The notes under the pieces: model-generated | Seen by the model: the letters and a program-made list of their open reading frames with translations, nothing else | Database searches by the model: none | Told to the model about the DNA's origin: nothing | Part shown: positions 41,317 to 51,453 of the stretch, one piece after another | Numbering within the stretch: the first letter of the stretch is position 1 | How the letters are laid out: every line of letters starts with the position of its first letter | Origin: Pseudomonadota bacterium | Lineage (GTDB): Bacteria > Pseudomonadota > Gammaproteobacteria > Steroidobacterales > Steroidobacteraceae | DNA length: 57,611 nt | Direction: 5' to 3' | Assembly: GCA_021792555.1 (NCBI GenBank) | Contig: JAJYUL010000020.1 | Span: 1 to 57,611 of the forward strand | Made by a program: the position numbers and the translations under genes

Positions 41317-44289
41317 ATGCGCTTGCTGCGACGTCTTGGGCTGCTCGCCGGCCCGCTGCTGGTGATTCTGGGGTTTGGGTTTTCCGCTGTTTCCGTCGCA
41401 CAGTCGGCGCTGAACTCGGCGACGGGGCTGGCCTTGCTGCACAGCCTGTCCTCCTCGCAGCAGCAGGCGATCATGGGCCGTCTCGGCGGCGCATCGACCT
41501 TCAATAACCCTCTTCTTCAGCCCTCGGGCCTCATGACCCAGTCCGAGCTGCAGCAGCTCGAGCAGCAGCAGGCCGTCCAGGCCAAGCGCCAGGCGCTCAC
41601 GCAGAAGCCCGTGATCCCGCAGCTGCAGGGCGGGGACTGGGTGATCATCCAGATCGGTGTGGAGCTCCCGCCGCCCTCGCCTGAGCTGCAACCGGTCTCC
41701 ACCCAGGGGGGCGGTGGCGCCGCCCCGAGTCTTTCGTTGAGCGCCCTGCCGGGCGGGGCTGCGGGCGGTGCGCAGAAGATTGTGCCGATTGCCGACATCC
41801 CGATGAACACGTACGGCTTGCCGGCAGATGAGGTGCAGGAGATACCCGCCTCGCTGAATGCGCTCAGCCCACGTGAGAAGGCGCAGCTCAACGCCATGAT
41901 GCGCTCGATCCGCGATCATGATCCCTACCAGCTCACGCGTAACGGCATGCTGGATTTGCCGGGGTTCGCGCCGATCTCGCTCCTCGGGTTGACGCCAGCC
42001 GATGCGACGCTGCGCCTGTCCGTGGTGCCTGCCTTCCAGAATCTGCAGATCCGCGTGACCTTCCTGCCGCTGAAGAAGACCGGCGAGGAAGCGTTGAAGC
42101 CATTCGGTTACGACATCTTCCAGCAGGAGGCATCGACCTACCTGACGCTCAATCCGCTGAGCAACGTGCCGGTGCCGTCGAACTACCAGGTCGGGCCGGG
42201 CGATGTCCTTGATATCCAGCTCTACGGCAATCAGAACCAGAGCTATCAGCTCACCGTCGCGCGCAACGGCCAGATCAATTTCCCGCAGCTCGGTCCAATC
42301 ACCGTCGGCGGCCAGTACTTCAGCGCCGTACAGGCCGAGATCCAGTCCCGCGTCGCTCATCAGATGATCGGAGTGCACGCGAGCGTCACCATGGCTCAGA
42401 CGCGATCCATCCAAATCTTCGTGATGGGTGATGCGTTCCGGCCCGGCGTCTACACGGTAAGCGGCCTCGGTACCATCACCTCCGCGCTCTATGCGGCGGG
42501 CGGCATCAGCAAAACGGGCTCGCTGCGCAGGGTGCAGCTCATCCGCAACGGCCAGGTGGTCGATACGCTCGATCTCTACAACCTGCTGATCCACGGCAGC
42601 ACCCGGCACGATGCCAAGCTCCTGCAGGGCGATGTGGTGTTCGTGCCTCCGGTGGGCCGTACGGTCGCGATCGACGGCGAGGTCCAGCGGCCGGCCATTT
42701 ACGAGATCAGGAATGAGACCACGCCCGCGCAAGTTGTGGCGCTCGCTGGGGGACTGAAACCCAATGCCGACGTCGCCAATGCCACGGTGACGCGGATCCT
42801 GCCGAACGGCGATCGGGTCGTGCTCCCGCTGAAGCTTGGGCCGGGCGGCGTTGCGGAGGGCCTGCGCAACGGCGATTACATCCACATTCCGCGGCTGAAG
42901 CCGGCGCTGGATGAGGCCGTGACGCTGCAGGGCAACGTGTATAACCCCGGCGTATATGCCTATGAGCCTGGCATGCGCCTCAGCGACGTCCTGCGCTCCA
43001 TCTCGGAACTGAAACCGAATACGGATCTGCATTACGTGCTCATCCGCCGCGAGCTGCCTCCAGACCGGCATGTGGTCGCGCTCTCGGCCAACCTCGCTGA
43101 AGCCCTCGCGCACCCGCACTCGGCGGCGAACATCCTGCTGATGCCGCGGGATCAGATCACGGTCTTCAACCTCACTTCCAGCCGCGCCCGGATCATCGAG
43201 CCGATCCTGCACGCGCTGCAGGCGGAGTCGACCGCCGAACACCCGGAGCAAGCCGTGGCCATCGATGGCCAGGTCAATGTCCCAGGGCAGTACCCGCTCG
43301 AGCCCGGGATGCGGGTGGCTGATCTGATCCGCGCCGGCGGAGGGCTCTCGAATGCCGCGTATACGGGAGGCGCTGAACTCGCGCGCTATGTCGTCGGCCC
43401 CAATGGGGTGCGCCATACCCGCATCTACCAGATCAACCTGGCTCAGGCCCTGGCCGGCAATCCGCGGGACAACCTGCTGCTCCAGCCGTTCGATGTGCTC
43501 ACGGTGGAAGAGGTCTCCCAGTGGGGCCACCAGGCGACCGTTACGCTGCACGGCCAAGTGCGCTTCCCGGGCACGTATACCATCCGACCGGGTGAGACGC
43601 TGAAGTCCGTCATCGAGCGCGCCGGGGGGCTCACCCGCTGGGCGTTCCCGCAGGGCGCCGTGTTCACGCGAACGGAATTGCAGAGACGCGAGCAGCACGA
43701 AATGAACCGGCTGGCGCAGCGCATGCGCATCGAGCTCGGTGTGCTCGCGCTGCGCGCGAGCGTGACGGCCACCGGCGGAGCCGCCGGCGCGGCAGCCAAT
43801 ACGATGATTGTGGCCAAATCATTGCTGCAGGAACTGCAGACCGAGCACGCCGTCGGCCGCCTGGTCATCAATCTGCGCAAGATCATGAAGGATCCCGTGA
43901 ACTCGCCGTACGACGTCGTTCTGCGCAATGGGGATGCGCTCTACGTGCCGAAGTTCGAGCAGGAGGTGACCGTCATTGGTGAGGTCCAGGACCCGACCTC
44001 GCACCTGTATAACCCCAATTTGTCGCGCAGCGACTACATCAAGCTCAGCGGAGGTCTGACTTCGGAAGCTGACGCCAATCACATCTACATCGTGCGCGCC
44101 GACGGCAGTGTCGTGACCGGTGGGCACAGCAGCTTCTGGTTCAGCCACAGTGGCACGCAGATCAAGCCCGGTGACACCATCGTGGTGCCGATCAATGCCG
44201 AGAAGATGCTGCCGCTGCCGTTCTGGCAGGCGGTGACGGGCATTCTGTATAACGTTGCGATCGCGGCGGCGGCGGTGCATGCGTTGTAG
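41317..44289 (+). CDS. Large multi-SLBB polysaccharide export protein (Wza-like)
   Basis: 990 residues. Signal peptide with a hydrophobic core LLAGPLLVILGFGFSAVSVAQS, signal peptidase I type rather than a lipobox. A Gln-rich coiled segment is near residues 60-90, followed by a poly-export domain (YQVGPGDVLDIQLYGNQNQ ... GQINFPQLGPITVGG, residues about 290-370) and repeated SLBB domains (FVMGDAFRPGVYTVSGLGT, IDGEVQRPAIYEIR, LQGNVYNPGVYAYEPGM, IDGQVNVPGQYPLEPGM, LHGQVRFPGTYTIRPGE, VIGEVQDPTSHLYNPN). Wza of E. coli is only 379 residues with three SLBB units, so this is an extended outer-membrane channel type. A hydrophobic C-terminal helix may cross the membrane. Heads the polysaccharide locus. 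Confidence 0.9.
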   Translation: MRLLRRLGLLAGPLLVILGFGFSAVSVAQSALNSATGLALLHSLSSSQQQAIMGRLGGASTFNNPLLQPSGLMTQSELQQLEQQQAVQAKRQALTQKPVIPQLQGGDWVIIQIGVELPPPSPELQPVSTQGGGGAAPSLSLSALPGGAAGGAQKIVPIADIPMNTYGLPADEVQEIPASLNALSPREKAQLNAMMRSIRDHDPYQLTRNGMLDLPGFAPISLLGLTPADATLRLSVVPAFQNLQIRVTFLPLKKTGEEALKPFGYDIFQQEASTYLTLNPLSNVPVPSNYQVGPGDVLDIQLYGNQNQSYQLTVARNGQINFPQLGPITVGGQYFSAVQAEIQSRVAHQMIGVHASVTMAQTRSIQIFVMGDAFRPGVYTVSGLGTITSALYAAGGISKTGSLRRVQLIRNGQVVDTLDLYNLLIHGSTRHDAKLLQGDVVFVPPVGRTVAIDGEVQRPAIYEIRNETTPAQVVALAGGLKPNADVANATVTRILPNGDRVVLPLKLGPGGVAEGLRNGDYIHIPRLKPALDEAVTLQGNVYNPGVYAYEPGMRLSDVLRSISELKPNTDLHYVLIRRELPPDRHVVALSANLAEALAHPHSAANILLMPRDQITVFNLTSSRARIIEPILHALQAESTAEHPEQAVAIDGQVNVPGQYPLEPGMRVADLIRAGGGLSNAAYTGGAELARYVVGPNGVRHTRIYQINLAQALAGNPRDNLLLQPFDVLTVEEVSQWGHQATVTLHGQVRFPGTYTIRPGETLKSVIERAGGLTRWAFPQGAVFTRTELQRREQHEMNRLAQRMRIELGVLALRASVTATGGAAGAAANTMIVAKSLLQELQTEHAVGRLVINLRKIMKDPVNSPYDVVLRNGDALYVPKFEQEVTVIGEVQDPTSHLYNPNLSRSDYIKLSGGLTSEADANHIYIVRADGSVVTGGHSSFWFSHSGTQIKPGDTIVVPINAEKMLPLPFWQAVTGILYNVAIAAAAVHAL

Positions 44290-45117
44290 GAATAATTCTC
44301 GCCGTTTCTACATTGATCTCGGAGACGACGCGGCGCGGCAGTCTCGCTCGCACAGGTTAGGCGCAGAAATGCTTGATGAATTCCGCCAGAAATCGTTGAT
44401 CGGCTGCAGACGCTGCGTTCAATCCCAAATCCGTGAAACGTCGCGTCTCGCTTCCGCAACATGCTAAGTGCCAAGCAATATGCTGTCGCAGCATTTGATT
44501 GCGGCCGCTGCGCTGGAATTCACCTCAATGGCGAGGGAACGGTGCATTGCATTTATCGCCTTTCGGGTCCTCCGTAGGGCCGGTCGTCATAGTTCGTATG
44601 ACGCGTTCCTGCATGGACAAGGCCATCTTCGGGCTCCATGGGCGTCGCGAGTCAATGAAACCCTTTGGGTGCAAAGGACCAATATCTGACACTGCAGCGC
44701 CTCGGTCGTGCGATTGTCGGCAGCCAAGGATTCAAGATGCACGTGTTCGCGAGGACTTTTCCCATGAAACACGAGCAACGCCATGCGCACGTTGGGCGAT
44801 TGTGTCGTATGGCGTGCCGGAAAGCCACCTGACGGCAATGTGTCGCCGATCTCCTTACGGTAGTTCTGCTGAAGCTGGGCACGCCAAAGCGGCTTGTGCA
44901 AAACGAGTAGAACAGCTTCAATGACCCTTGCACTTCTGCGCCCGATTTCAAAAGACACGGCTTCGAAAAAGCACAACTGCCGGGCGGCTCAGGCGCGCCT
45001 TCTCTTGCGAAATAGGTCTGCTGACGGGCGTATCAGGAATGCGAGAGCGCACAGTTCATGGCGATTGACGAGAACAGTGTCAGGGTTCGGCACACAAATT
45101 CTAGAGTGAGGCATTGA
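44290..45117. other. 830-nt region without recognisable gene; composition boundary
   Basis: From here the A/T content rises visibly compared with the preceding 44 kb. Frames of up to 141 codons exist on both strands but none shows a domain, signal peptide or good ribosome-binding site. It sits between the SLBB export gene and the UDP-xylose synthase gene, at the edge of the variable polysaccharide block, and may be recombination debris or a long regulatory leader. Confidence 0.45.
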
Positions 45118-46065
45118 ATGACTAAGATTCTTATAACTGGGGGTGCGGGATTCCTGGGGTCCCACTTGTGCGAGAGATATGTCCATGCAGGAGCCGAAGT
45201 TCTCTGCGTCGACAATTTTTATACTGGCTCGAAGCAAAACATCCGACACCTGATGGATCGGGCGAATTTTGAATTGCTCCGCCATGATGTGACATTTCCA
45301 CTATATGTGGAAGTCAACCGCATTTTTAACCTTGCCTGCCCAGCGTCACCAATACATTATCAATTCGACCCAGTTCAAACTACAAAGACAAGCGTTCATG
45401 GCGCCATCAACATGCTCGGTCTCGCCAAACGCGTTAAGGCACGGATCCTTCAGGCCTCTACGTCCGAAGTATACGGCGATCCAACCGAGCATCCACAAAA
45501 AGAGGAATACTGGGGAAACGTTAATCCAATTGGTATACGCAGCTGTTACGACGAAGGAAAGCGGTGCGCCGAAACGCTTTTCTTTGATTACAGGCGACAA
45601 TATGACATGCCGATAAAAGTGGCCAGGATCTTTAATACGTATGGACCGAGGATGGCTCTTAATGACGGTCGAGTCGTGAGCAATTTCATCGTCCAGGCAC
45701 TCTCTGGCCAAGACATTACTGTCTACGGGCGAGGTCAGCAGACGCGGAGTTTCTCGTACGTCGACGATACGGTCGATGCTCTCATCCGGCTGATGGATAC
45801 TGGTGATGATGTAACGGGACCGATTAATATCGGAAACCCGGTCGAGTTCACTATCCTGGAACTGGCCGAAACGGTAATTCGACTGACGAACTCTCGCAGT
45901 AAAATCCAATTTTCACCGCTTCCGGCGGACGATCCGCGACAGCGACAGCCTGATATTGCTAAAGCGCGCGAAATTCTCAAATGGGCGCCCAGAGTCTCTC
46001 TCGAGGACGGCTTGAGGGAGACAATCGCGTATTTCAAGGACACGATAAACTCCGCGCCAAGGTAA
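45118..46065 (+). CDS. UDP-glucuronate decarboxylase (UDP-xylose synthase)
   Basis: 315 residues, ATG 45118. SDR enzyme converting UDP-glucuronate to UDP-xylose. NAD motif [16 protein letters not shown], then [34 protein letters not shown] (typical of UXS), STSEVYGDP, catalytic Tyr-x3-Lys in [13 protein letters not shown] near 147, and [10 protein letters not shown]. It implies xylose in the glycan made by this locus. No UDP-glucose dehydrogenase is in the window, so UDP-glucuronate must come from elsewhere. Confidence 0.93.
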   Translation: MTKILITGGAGFLGSHLCERYVHAGAEVLCVDNFYTGSKQNIRHLMDRANFELLRHDVTFPLYVEVNRIFNLACPASPIHYQFDPVQTTKTSVHGAINMLGLAKRVKARILQASTSEVYGDPTEHPQKEEYWGNVNPIGIRSCYDEGKRCAETLFFDYRRQYDMPIKVARIFNTYGPRMALNDGRVVSNFIVQALSGQDITVYGRGQQTRSFSYVDDTVDALIRLMDTGDDVTGPINIGNPVEFTILELAETVIRLTNSRSKIQFSPLPADDPRQRQPDIAKAREILKWAPRVSLEDGLRETIAYFKDTINSAPR

Positions 46066-46147
46066 ACAACATGCCAGGCGTACGTGTGGCCGCGCAGCAT
46101 GCTGGTTCATTAACTTCTGCGACGGGCGGTAAGAATGACGGTCGAGA

Positions 46148-47371
46148 ATGGGAATGAATAAAACAGAAGACGGGCTGCCTGCCGTGCTGTTTTATTGGCA
46201 CGATATGTGGTTGCCACACAGCAAATTTCTGGTTGATGAACTGCGGGCGTGGTGTGATGCAAAATCCGTCGTTATTTGTGGGCCATCCGATCGCCGCGGT
46301 GTGGCTAGCGTATTTAACGTCAACGAAGTGAACCCCCATGGCGTCTCAAAGGTATCGAGCGGCACAAGCAAGGAAATCAAGACTCACTCCTATAGCTGGC
46401 GCGAAACTATATGCACTTTCGCCGAATGGCGCCGCCTGATTGTTGAGCATAAACCGGACATCCTCGTGGTTTGCGACGAAGCACTATCTCTGAACGTGCT
46501 GCTGGCAGGTGTCGCGAACCGAATTTACGGCAACGGAATAGTTTTGTTCTATGCATTTGAGAATATTGTCCAAAAGCCGACCTGGAGTGATCTCTGGATG
46601 CGTCGTGACGCAACGGCGCTTTTGAGAATATTGCGGAAGTTTGTCAGAACTACAATCATCGACCGCTGGTTCATGCCTCTCAGAAGGCGTGTCGTGCACG
46701 GCGGGCTCGCATCCTATGGCGAGTGTGTCGATGTCGTGCGCGCGTATGATTGGGCGCCACCAATGCTCCAGCATTGGTGGCCGGTAAACGTTCGCTCCTT
46801 TACGAACGCTGGGCCAAGAGCGGAGTTCGGGCTCGGCGGAAGATTCACTGTTGGGTTCGTCGGTCGGTTCGTCCCAGAGAAGGGGGTTTCCGACTTGATC
46901 TCTGCCATTTCGATGCTGGAAGATGAGTTCGGGCTTGTCTTGATCGGAGATGGTCCCGAAAGGCGCGCATTGGAAGATCAGATCCAGAGCCTCGGTCTGC
47001 GGCATCGTTGCCGGATACTTCCCCCCCAGGACGCGCAGTCGCTCGCTGCGAGCTACCGTGCAATGGATTTGCTTGTGTTGCCATCAAAGCCGACAAGCGC
47101 GTGGAGGGAGCAGTATGGTCGAGTCTTGGTTGAGGCAAGGTTATGTGGAACAAAGATCGGAGGGTCGGATGTTGGGGCAATTCCGGTGGTGGTCGGTGAT
47201 CCAGAAATGATTTTTCCAGCGGGGGATTCTGTTGCACTAGCGCGAACAATTCGTCGTGCAGCTTCTTTGCCGCAGACCGTGTCGCGGGCGCCGCTGGACG
47301 CATCGCCGTCATCCTTTCTCACGGCCTGGCTGCGGCTTGCGGATGTCTGCCGTAGTGGAAAGAGTGCATGA
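46148..47371 (+). CDS. Glycosyltransferase, GT-B fold (GT4-like)
   Basis: 407 residues, ATG 46148 (second in-frame ATG at 46154). The C-terminal donor-binding domain is clear: FTVGFVGRFVPEKGVSDLISAI near 235, VLIGDGPERRALEDQI, then LPSKPTSAWREQYGRVLVEARLCGTKIGGSDVGAIP near 320, where the Glu-x7-Glu motif of GT4 enzymes falls at E...RVLVEA. The N-terminal half is divergent. Predicted cytosolic, adding one sugar to the lipid-linked repeat unit; donor unknown. The stop overlaps a possible small frame at 47368. Confidence 0.85.
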   Translation: MGMNKTEDGLPAVLFYWHDMWLPHSKFLVDELRAWCDAKSVVICGPSDRRGVASVFNVNEVNPHGVSKVSSGTSKEIKTHSYSWRETICTFAEWRRLIVEHKPDILVVCDEALSLNVLLAGVANRIYGNGIVLFYAFENIVQKPTWSDLWMRRDATALLRILRKFVRTTIIDRWFMPLRRRVVHGGLASYGECVDVVRAYDWAPPMLQHWWPVNVRSFTNAGPRAEFGLGGRFTVGFVGRFVPEKGVSDLISAISMLEDEFGLVLIGDGPERRALEDQIQSLGLRHRCRILPPQDAQSLAASYRAMDLLVLPSKPTSAWREQYGRVLVEARLCGTKIGGSDVGAIPVVVGDPEMIFPAGDSVALARTIRRAASLPQTVSRAPLDASPSSFLTAWLRLADVCRSGKSA

Positions 47372-47631
47372 TCATGCGCCAACTCGGGTCGCACTATTAT
47401 CTGGAGCTGCGCAGCGTGGTCCGACCTGAGGGACTGACAGCGTTTATTCGAGGCACAGGTGGAAGAGCGGAGTCTGGACGTGAATCAACTACTCGACAAG
47501 TTTCGAGAAATTGCGTCATGTACTCGGCATTAGGGTGGCGGGAGGGCGAAGACCGGTACGCATTTTGCTATGTGAAGGCACCTCCGAAACTGATCGTCGT
47601 CCGTGCGTACCCCTGGGCTCGGAGCCATTGA
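47368..47631 (+). CDS. Possible small hypothetical protein
   Basis: An 87-codon frame whose ATG overlaps the previous stop (ATGA), filling the gap between two glycosyltransferase genes. The sequence (MIMRQLGSHYYLELRSVV... ending AYPWARSH) shows no domain or transmembrane segment. The overlap arrangement is the only support; it may equally be noncoding spacer or a decayed fragment. Confidence 0.25.
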   Translation: MIMRQLGSHYYLELRSVVRPEGLTAFIRGTGGRAESGRESTTRQVSRNCVMYSALGWREGEDRYAFCYVKAPPKLIVVRAYPWARSH

Positions 47632-47639
47632 CGACGAAC

Positions 47640-48905
47640 ATGCGAGCAGAAGCGTCACGTCGCGTTGCTATGGTCGTAACCCGATCATTGGAAGTTGATG
47701 CGGTCATCAGTCGTGTGCGCATCATGCGGCAGATACGAGATGCTCTGGGTAGACGATGTGGCGTACACGTGTATCAGCTTCGGCCGTTGCCAGAGATTGC
47801 GCGAATCAGAAGTTGGATCAGAACGGGAGCGCAGTTTCTTTACGGACTTCTCAGAGGGCGAGCGATGCCTCTGCAATGTCTCCTTTACTCAGATAATTCA
47901 GCGATAACGCGGCTGACGGAGGAGCTTGCGGCGGGAGAATTTGATGCAATTTACCTGGATTCAGTGCGATCCATCGCACTCCTTAGGGCGCTTCGAGCGA
48001 GACTTCCTCATGCAAGGATCACAGTTGATTTCGACGACCTCATGTCGCGCCGCATGGAGCTGCTTGCTGCCAATGCCTGGCCGATTCAGCTGGGGCACAT
48101 TCAGAAGTTGTTCCCGCCATTCGTGCGACGCAAAGTGCAGGGGTCGTGGTCGCGCAGAATAGCGCGTTATGAGGCAACTGCCCTCAGGAGTGCGGAAGAG
48201 GAGGTCTGCACACTTGCTGATGCAGTGGTACTGGTCTCTCCCATCGAGGCAGAATTACTCAGGCAGCGTCTCCCGGCGGGTGCCTGTGAAATTCATGCTG
48301 TGATCCCTGCTCAGATGAATGAGCGAAAAATTATTCACATAACACAGCCCATCAGGTTTGTGTTTGTCGGAAGTGATGGCGATGGTCAAAATCGGCAATC
48401 CATTGATTTTCTGTTGGCACTCTGGCGCGGCAAGCGGTCCAATTGTGAGCTTCACTTCTATGGTCGGCAGCACCGCGCGTACGAGCCGGTGAGAAATGTC
48501 TTTTGGCACGGATTTGTCGAAAATATTGCGCAGGTCTACACGGACGATAGTGTCTTGATTCTGCCGGTATTCAGAGCAGGTGGGATTAAGACTAAATTGC
48601 TGGAGGCTTGGGGTTACGCACGCCCAGCGCTCATTAATCCGTTAGCTTTGGAGGGCCTGTCGCTGGATGAATATCCGCTCGCTATCAAGGAAAGCGAGTG
48701 GGGCGAAATCCTAGCCGATCCGACAGCTTACCAGTCGTCGTGCATACGCGCGGCGGAGATTGGTCTGCGCTTTGTGGTGCAGAATCTCAGCTACGATTCA
48801 TATGCGGATAAGTGGATCCAAATTGTTCTGGGTAAATGCGGTAGAACACATCAGGATTCGGGACGGGGCGGCAGTAACAACTTCAGCAATCTGGCTGTCG
48901 AGTGA
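47640..48905 (+). CDS. Glycosyltransferase, GT4-like
   Basis: 421 residues; ATG 47640 is chosen although the frame runs 43 codons upstream, because homology-like text starts at RRVAMVVTRSLEVDAVISR. N-terminal acceptor domain includes FDAIYLDSVRSIALLRALRARLPHARITVDFDDLMSRRM; C-terminal domain has IRFVFVGSDGDGQNRQSIDFLL, NVFWHGFVENIAQVYTDDSVLILPVFRAGGIKTKLLEAWGYARPAL, the usual GT-B donor-site region with Lys and Glu. It probably adds a sugar during repeat-unit assembly. Specificity not deducible. Confidence 0.82.
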   Translation: MRAEASRRVAMVVTRSLEVDAVISRVRIMRQIRDALGRRCGVHVYQLRPLPEIARIRSWIRTGAQFLYGLLRGRAMPLQCLLYSDNSAITRLTEELAAGEFDAIYLDSVRSIALLRALRARLPHARITVDFDDLMSRRMELLAANAWPIQLGHIQKLFPPFVRRKVQGSWSRRIARYEATALRSAEEEVCTLADAVVLVSPIEAELLRQRLPAGACEIHAVIPAQMNERKIIHITQPIRFVFVGSDGDGQNRQSIDFLLALWRGKRSNCELHFYGRQHRAYEPVRNVFWHGFVENIAQVYTDDSVLILPVFRAGGIKTKLLEAWGYARPALINPLALEGLSLDEYPLAIKESEWGEILADPTAYQSSCIRAAEIGLRFVVQNLSYDSYADKWIQIVLGKCGRTHQDSGRGGSNNFSNLAVE

Positions 48906-48982
48906 AATTTTGGCGCGCCGATAATGACTATGCAGAGCACAGTGACGCATAAGTCGAGTTCCGGGCAGCGCAGCGTCGCACG

Positions 48983-50329
48983 GTGGTCATGGATTTTCAT
49001 GGAGACGACCGCGTGAGGACGAGATTACGCCGGTCCTTTGGAGCCACGGAAGAATCGACGGTCGCGAGAATTTGGCGTCATCTGTCCCACCGCGGCATGA
49101 CAAATTCCGCCGCAGTTGCGGTCGCAAAGGGAACAGTGATGGTGGTCCGCACGGCGTTCTTGTTGTGGGTTGCACACGTCGCCGGTCCAGACACTTTCGG
49201 ACGTCTTGCTCTCTGTGTCTCGACGACCGAGGTGCTTCGAATGGCATGCGACTTTGGGACACAGACGCTATTCGTCCGGCGTTTGGCGCAGGCGGCCAAT
49301 AAGGCAGAGTCGCGAATCCAATTTTTAGCCATGGGCCGGTTTCGGCTCGTATCAACGACAGTCGGAATAGCGATATATTTTCTGATTGTAGGCGCAGTAT
49401 TCTCCTGGAGGCTCCACGTCCTGGATGTATTGCCGGTCGGACTACTTGTGACGTCACTTGCTACAAGCTTCCCAATGACGTTCTACCAAGCGAAGCTGGA
49501 AATGCAGAAGGCCATCGCGCCGATCATAGTGTGCGCGATGCTTTACGCAGGCATTTCTGTTTTCTTCGCGGGAAGCTCGATCGTCGGTGAAACAGCAGGA
49601 TTGATCGCATACGAAATGGTCGCTGCATTGCTTCTGATGGGTGCGGTGCTGAGGCAGCTTCGAGTTGCCGGAAGACCATTGCGAACTGAAGGTCCTCAAG
49701 AATCTATGCGGTCGATCGTCTTGGAGTGCCTTCCGATTGCGAGCGGACTCTTGATTGGCACGGTGTACACGCGGTTAGATGTGTTTGCAGTCAAGGCTAT
49801 AGCGGGTGGGCTGGCGTTGGGACTGTATAGTTATGCCTTTAGGTTGACAGAGCCGTTCAGATATATGGCACTGGCAATCGAATCGAGCCTGTACAGCCAT
49901 CTCGCAGGTAAGTTCGCAATCTCAGCGACCGGGGTTCCGAGATTTGCGCTAATCTCAAAACTGGTCTTCGTGTACGCATCCGCATTTTCCGTAGCAGGTT
50001 ACCTGGTGGGGATCCTTGTCACGCGCTTCATGTATCCTGCATTCATAACTGCCAAAACGACAATCCTTGTGCTCAGCGTTGCGCTGTTCTTTCGCTGTCT
50101 TAATGGATATCAGAGCGCAGTTCAGAACGCGCTAGGGCGATATGGACTTACCGCAAAGTTCGCGGTCGTTGGGCTGGTTATAACCGTGGCGTTGATATAC
50201 CCCCTCACTAGCGCGTATGGCTTTCTCGGTGCGGCGTTGACCCTGTTGCTTATGGAATTCGTGAATTTCCTTGTACAGGGGTACTTCTATCGAAATGCCG
50301 TTCGCGTATTGCAGCAAGGAAACCTCTGA
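48983..50329 (+). CDS. Oligosaccharide flippase (Wzx/PST family)
   Basis: 448 residues (GTG 48983; an ATG two codons on is equally possible). About a dozen hydrophobic segments, for example TVMVVRTAFLLWVAHVAG, TVGIAIYFLIVGAVFSW, VGLLVTSLATSFPMTFYQ, LVFVYASAFSVAGYLVGILV and FAVVGLVITVALIYPLT. The TFGRLALCVST and GLYSYAFRLTEPFRYMALAIESSLY segments are typical of PST/MOP flippases. It is expected to move undecaprenyl-linked repeat units across the inner membrane before Wzy polymerisation. The last base overlaps the next gene's ATG. Confidence 0.87.
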   Translation: MVMDFHGDDRVRTRLRRSFGATEESTVARIWRHLSHRGMTNSAAVAVAKGTVMVVRTAFLLWVAHVAGPDTFGRLALCVSTTEVLRMACDFGTQTLFVRRLAQAANKAESRIQFLAMGRFRLVSTTVGIAIYFLIVGAVFSWRLHVLDVLPVGLLVTSLATSFPMTFYQAKLEMQKAIAPIIVCAMLYAGISVFFAGSSIVGETAGLIAYEMVAALLLMGAVLRQLRVAGRPLRTEGPQESMRSIVLECLPIASGLLIGTVYTRLDVFAVKAIAGGLALGLYSYAFRLTEPFRYMALAIESSLYSHLAGKFAISATGVPRFALISKLVFVYASAFSVAGYLVGILVTRFMYPAFITAKTTILVLSVALFFRCLNGYQSAVQNALGRYGLTAKFAVVGLVITVALIYPLTSAYGFLGAALTLLLMEFVNFLVQGYFYRNAVRVLQQGNL

Positions 50330-51453
50330 TGCGCGTCGGATTGGGAATCACGGCGCTGCGCATCAATCTGAAAGCGGGGAGGCGCGATGGGATAGGGACT
50401 TATTGTCTTGCGCTGACGCGCTCGCTCCAGAAGCAATTCCCGGAGCGTGAATTCTGCGAAGTCGCCTTCAATATTTCGCGTGGTTGGTTACTTCATCCAG
50501 TGCAAAAGTATGAAATCTGTGCCGCGACTTCAGCGCTTCTTGGAGTCAGGTATCAAGCAGGGCGATTATTCGGCACTGATTTTGATGTGTTCCATGCCTT
50601 GGACCATCACATTCCCAATTTGACCACACCGGTGATCGCGACGTTGCACGATGCAGGACCGCTATCGAATCCGGAACTGTGGCCCGGGGGATTCCGTTAC
50701 CTTAAGAACCTCATGTATGCTGCAAAGTGCAGATTTCCAAGACGCGTCATTGCAGTATCTAAGTACACAGCCGACGAGGTTGTGCGTTACGCGGGCGTTG
50801 AGTCCGGGAACGTAGATGTGATTTACGAGGGTGTGGGAGATCATATTCTCGCTGAGTCCCGGGCGCCGTTAGATTGGGGGCAAATGAAGGAGATGTACGG
50901 TCTCCGGCCCGGGTTCATAGCGTACTGCGGTAGCATCTCAAAAAAGAAGAACATTGCTAATCTGCTGGCCGCTCACGAAGCGCTTCCGGGAAAATTGCAG
51001 GCAGAGCACCCCTTGGTATTGATCGGGGGAATCCCTGCCAAGGAACAAATGCATGATGTGGTGGCGGCAATTCGTGTCGGGGAGCGAAGAGGAACAGTGA
51101 AGTGGCTGGGTTCACTCCCTGACTCCGAGATGGCCCGGATTCTGCACCATAGCGAAGTATTCGCATTCCCGTCGTTGCATGAGGGATTCGGCCTACCGGT
51201 CGTGGAAGCATTCCAGCTGGGGATCCCGGTGTTAACCTCAAATGTTGCGTCTCTGCCGGAAATCGCCGGAGATTCTGCGGTGCTGGTTGACCCGCGCGAC
51301 TGCAGAGTGCTCTCGCGAGAACTGGAGCGGTTACTGGGGGACAGGGTGTTGCGCGGCGAACTCTCGGAACGGGGCAAAGCCAGGGCGGCAATGTTTAGTT
51401 GGCAGAAGTGTGCAAAGCTTACAGTAGAGGCTTATGAACGTGTCTTGGCGTGA
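50329..51453 (+). CDS. Glycosyltransferase family 4 protein
   Basis: 374 residues, ATG 50329 overlapping the flippase stop. Glycine-rich N-terminal contact RRDGIGTYCLALTRSLQ, DVFHALDHHIPNLTTPVIATLHDAG, RVIAVSKYTADEVVRYAGV, then the donor domain: IAYCGSISKKKNIANLLAAHEAL near 205, VKWLGSLPDSEMARILHHSEVFAFPSLHEGFGLPVVEAFQ with the E-x7-E motif at EGFGLPVVEA near 287. Resembles mannosyl/rhamnosyl-transferases such as WbpY/WbaZ, but this is only by general look. Overlaps wzy by 20 nt. Confidence 0.9.
   Translation: MRVGLGITALRINLKAGRRDGIGTYCLALTRSLQKQFPEREFCEVAFNISRGWLLHPVQKYEICAATSALLGVRYQAGRLFGTDFDVFHALDHHIPNLTTPVIATLHDAGPLSNPELWPGGFRYLKNLMYAAKCRFPRRVIAVSKYTADEVVRYAGVESGNVDVIYEGVGDHILAESRAPLDWGQMKEMYGLRPGFIAYCGSISKKKNIANLLAAHEALPGKLQAEHPLVLIGGIPAKEQMHDVVAAIRVGERRGTVKWLGSLPDSEMARILHHSEVFAFPSLHEGFGLPVVEAFQLGIPVLTSNVASLPEIAGDSAVLVDPRDCRVLSRELERLLGDRVLRGELSERGKARAAMFSWQKCAKLTVEAYERVLA

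Noticed and set aside
44499-44976. Opposed frames of 129-141 codons in the border region
   Set aside because: Neither shows hydrophobic segments, domains or plausible initiation; they overlap each other and look random.
46125-46132. GGCGGTAA, resembling the ops/JUMPstart element GGCGGTAG
   Set aside because: One mismatch, and it sits inside the operon just before a GT gene rather than in the leader; likely chance.
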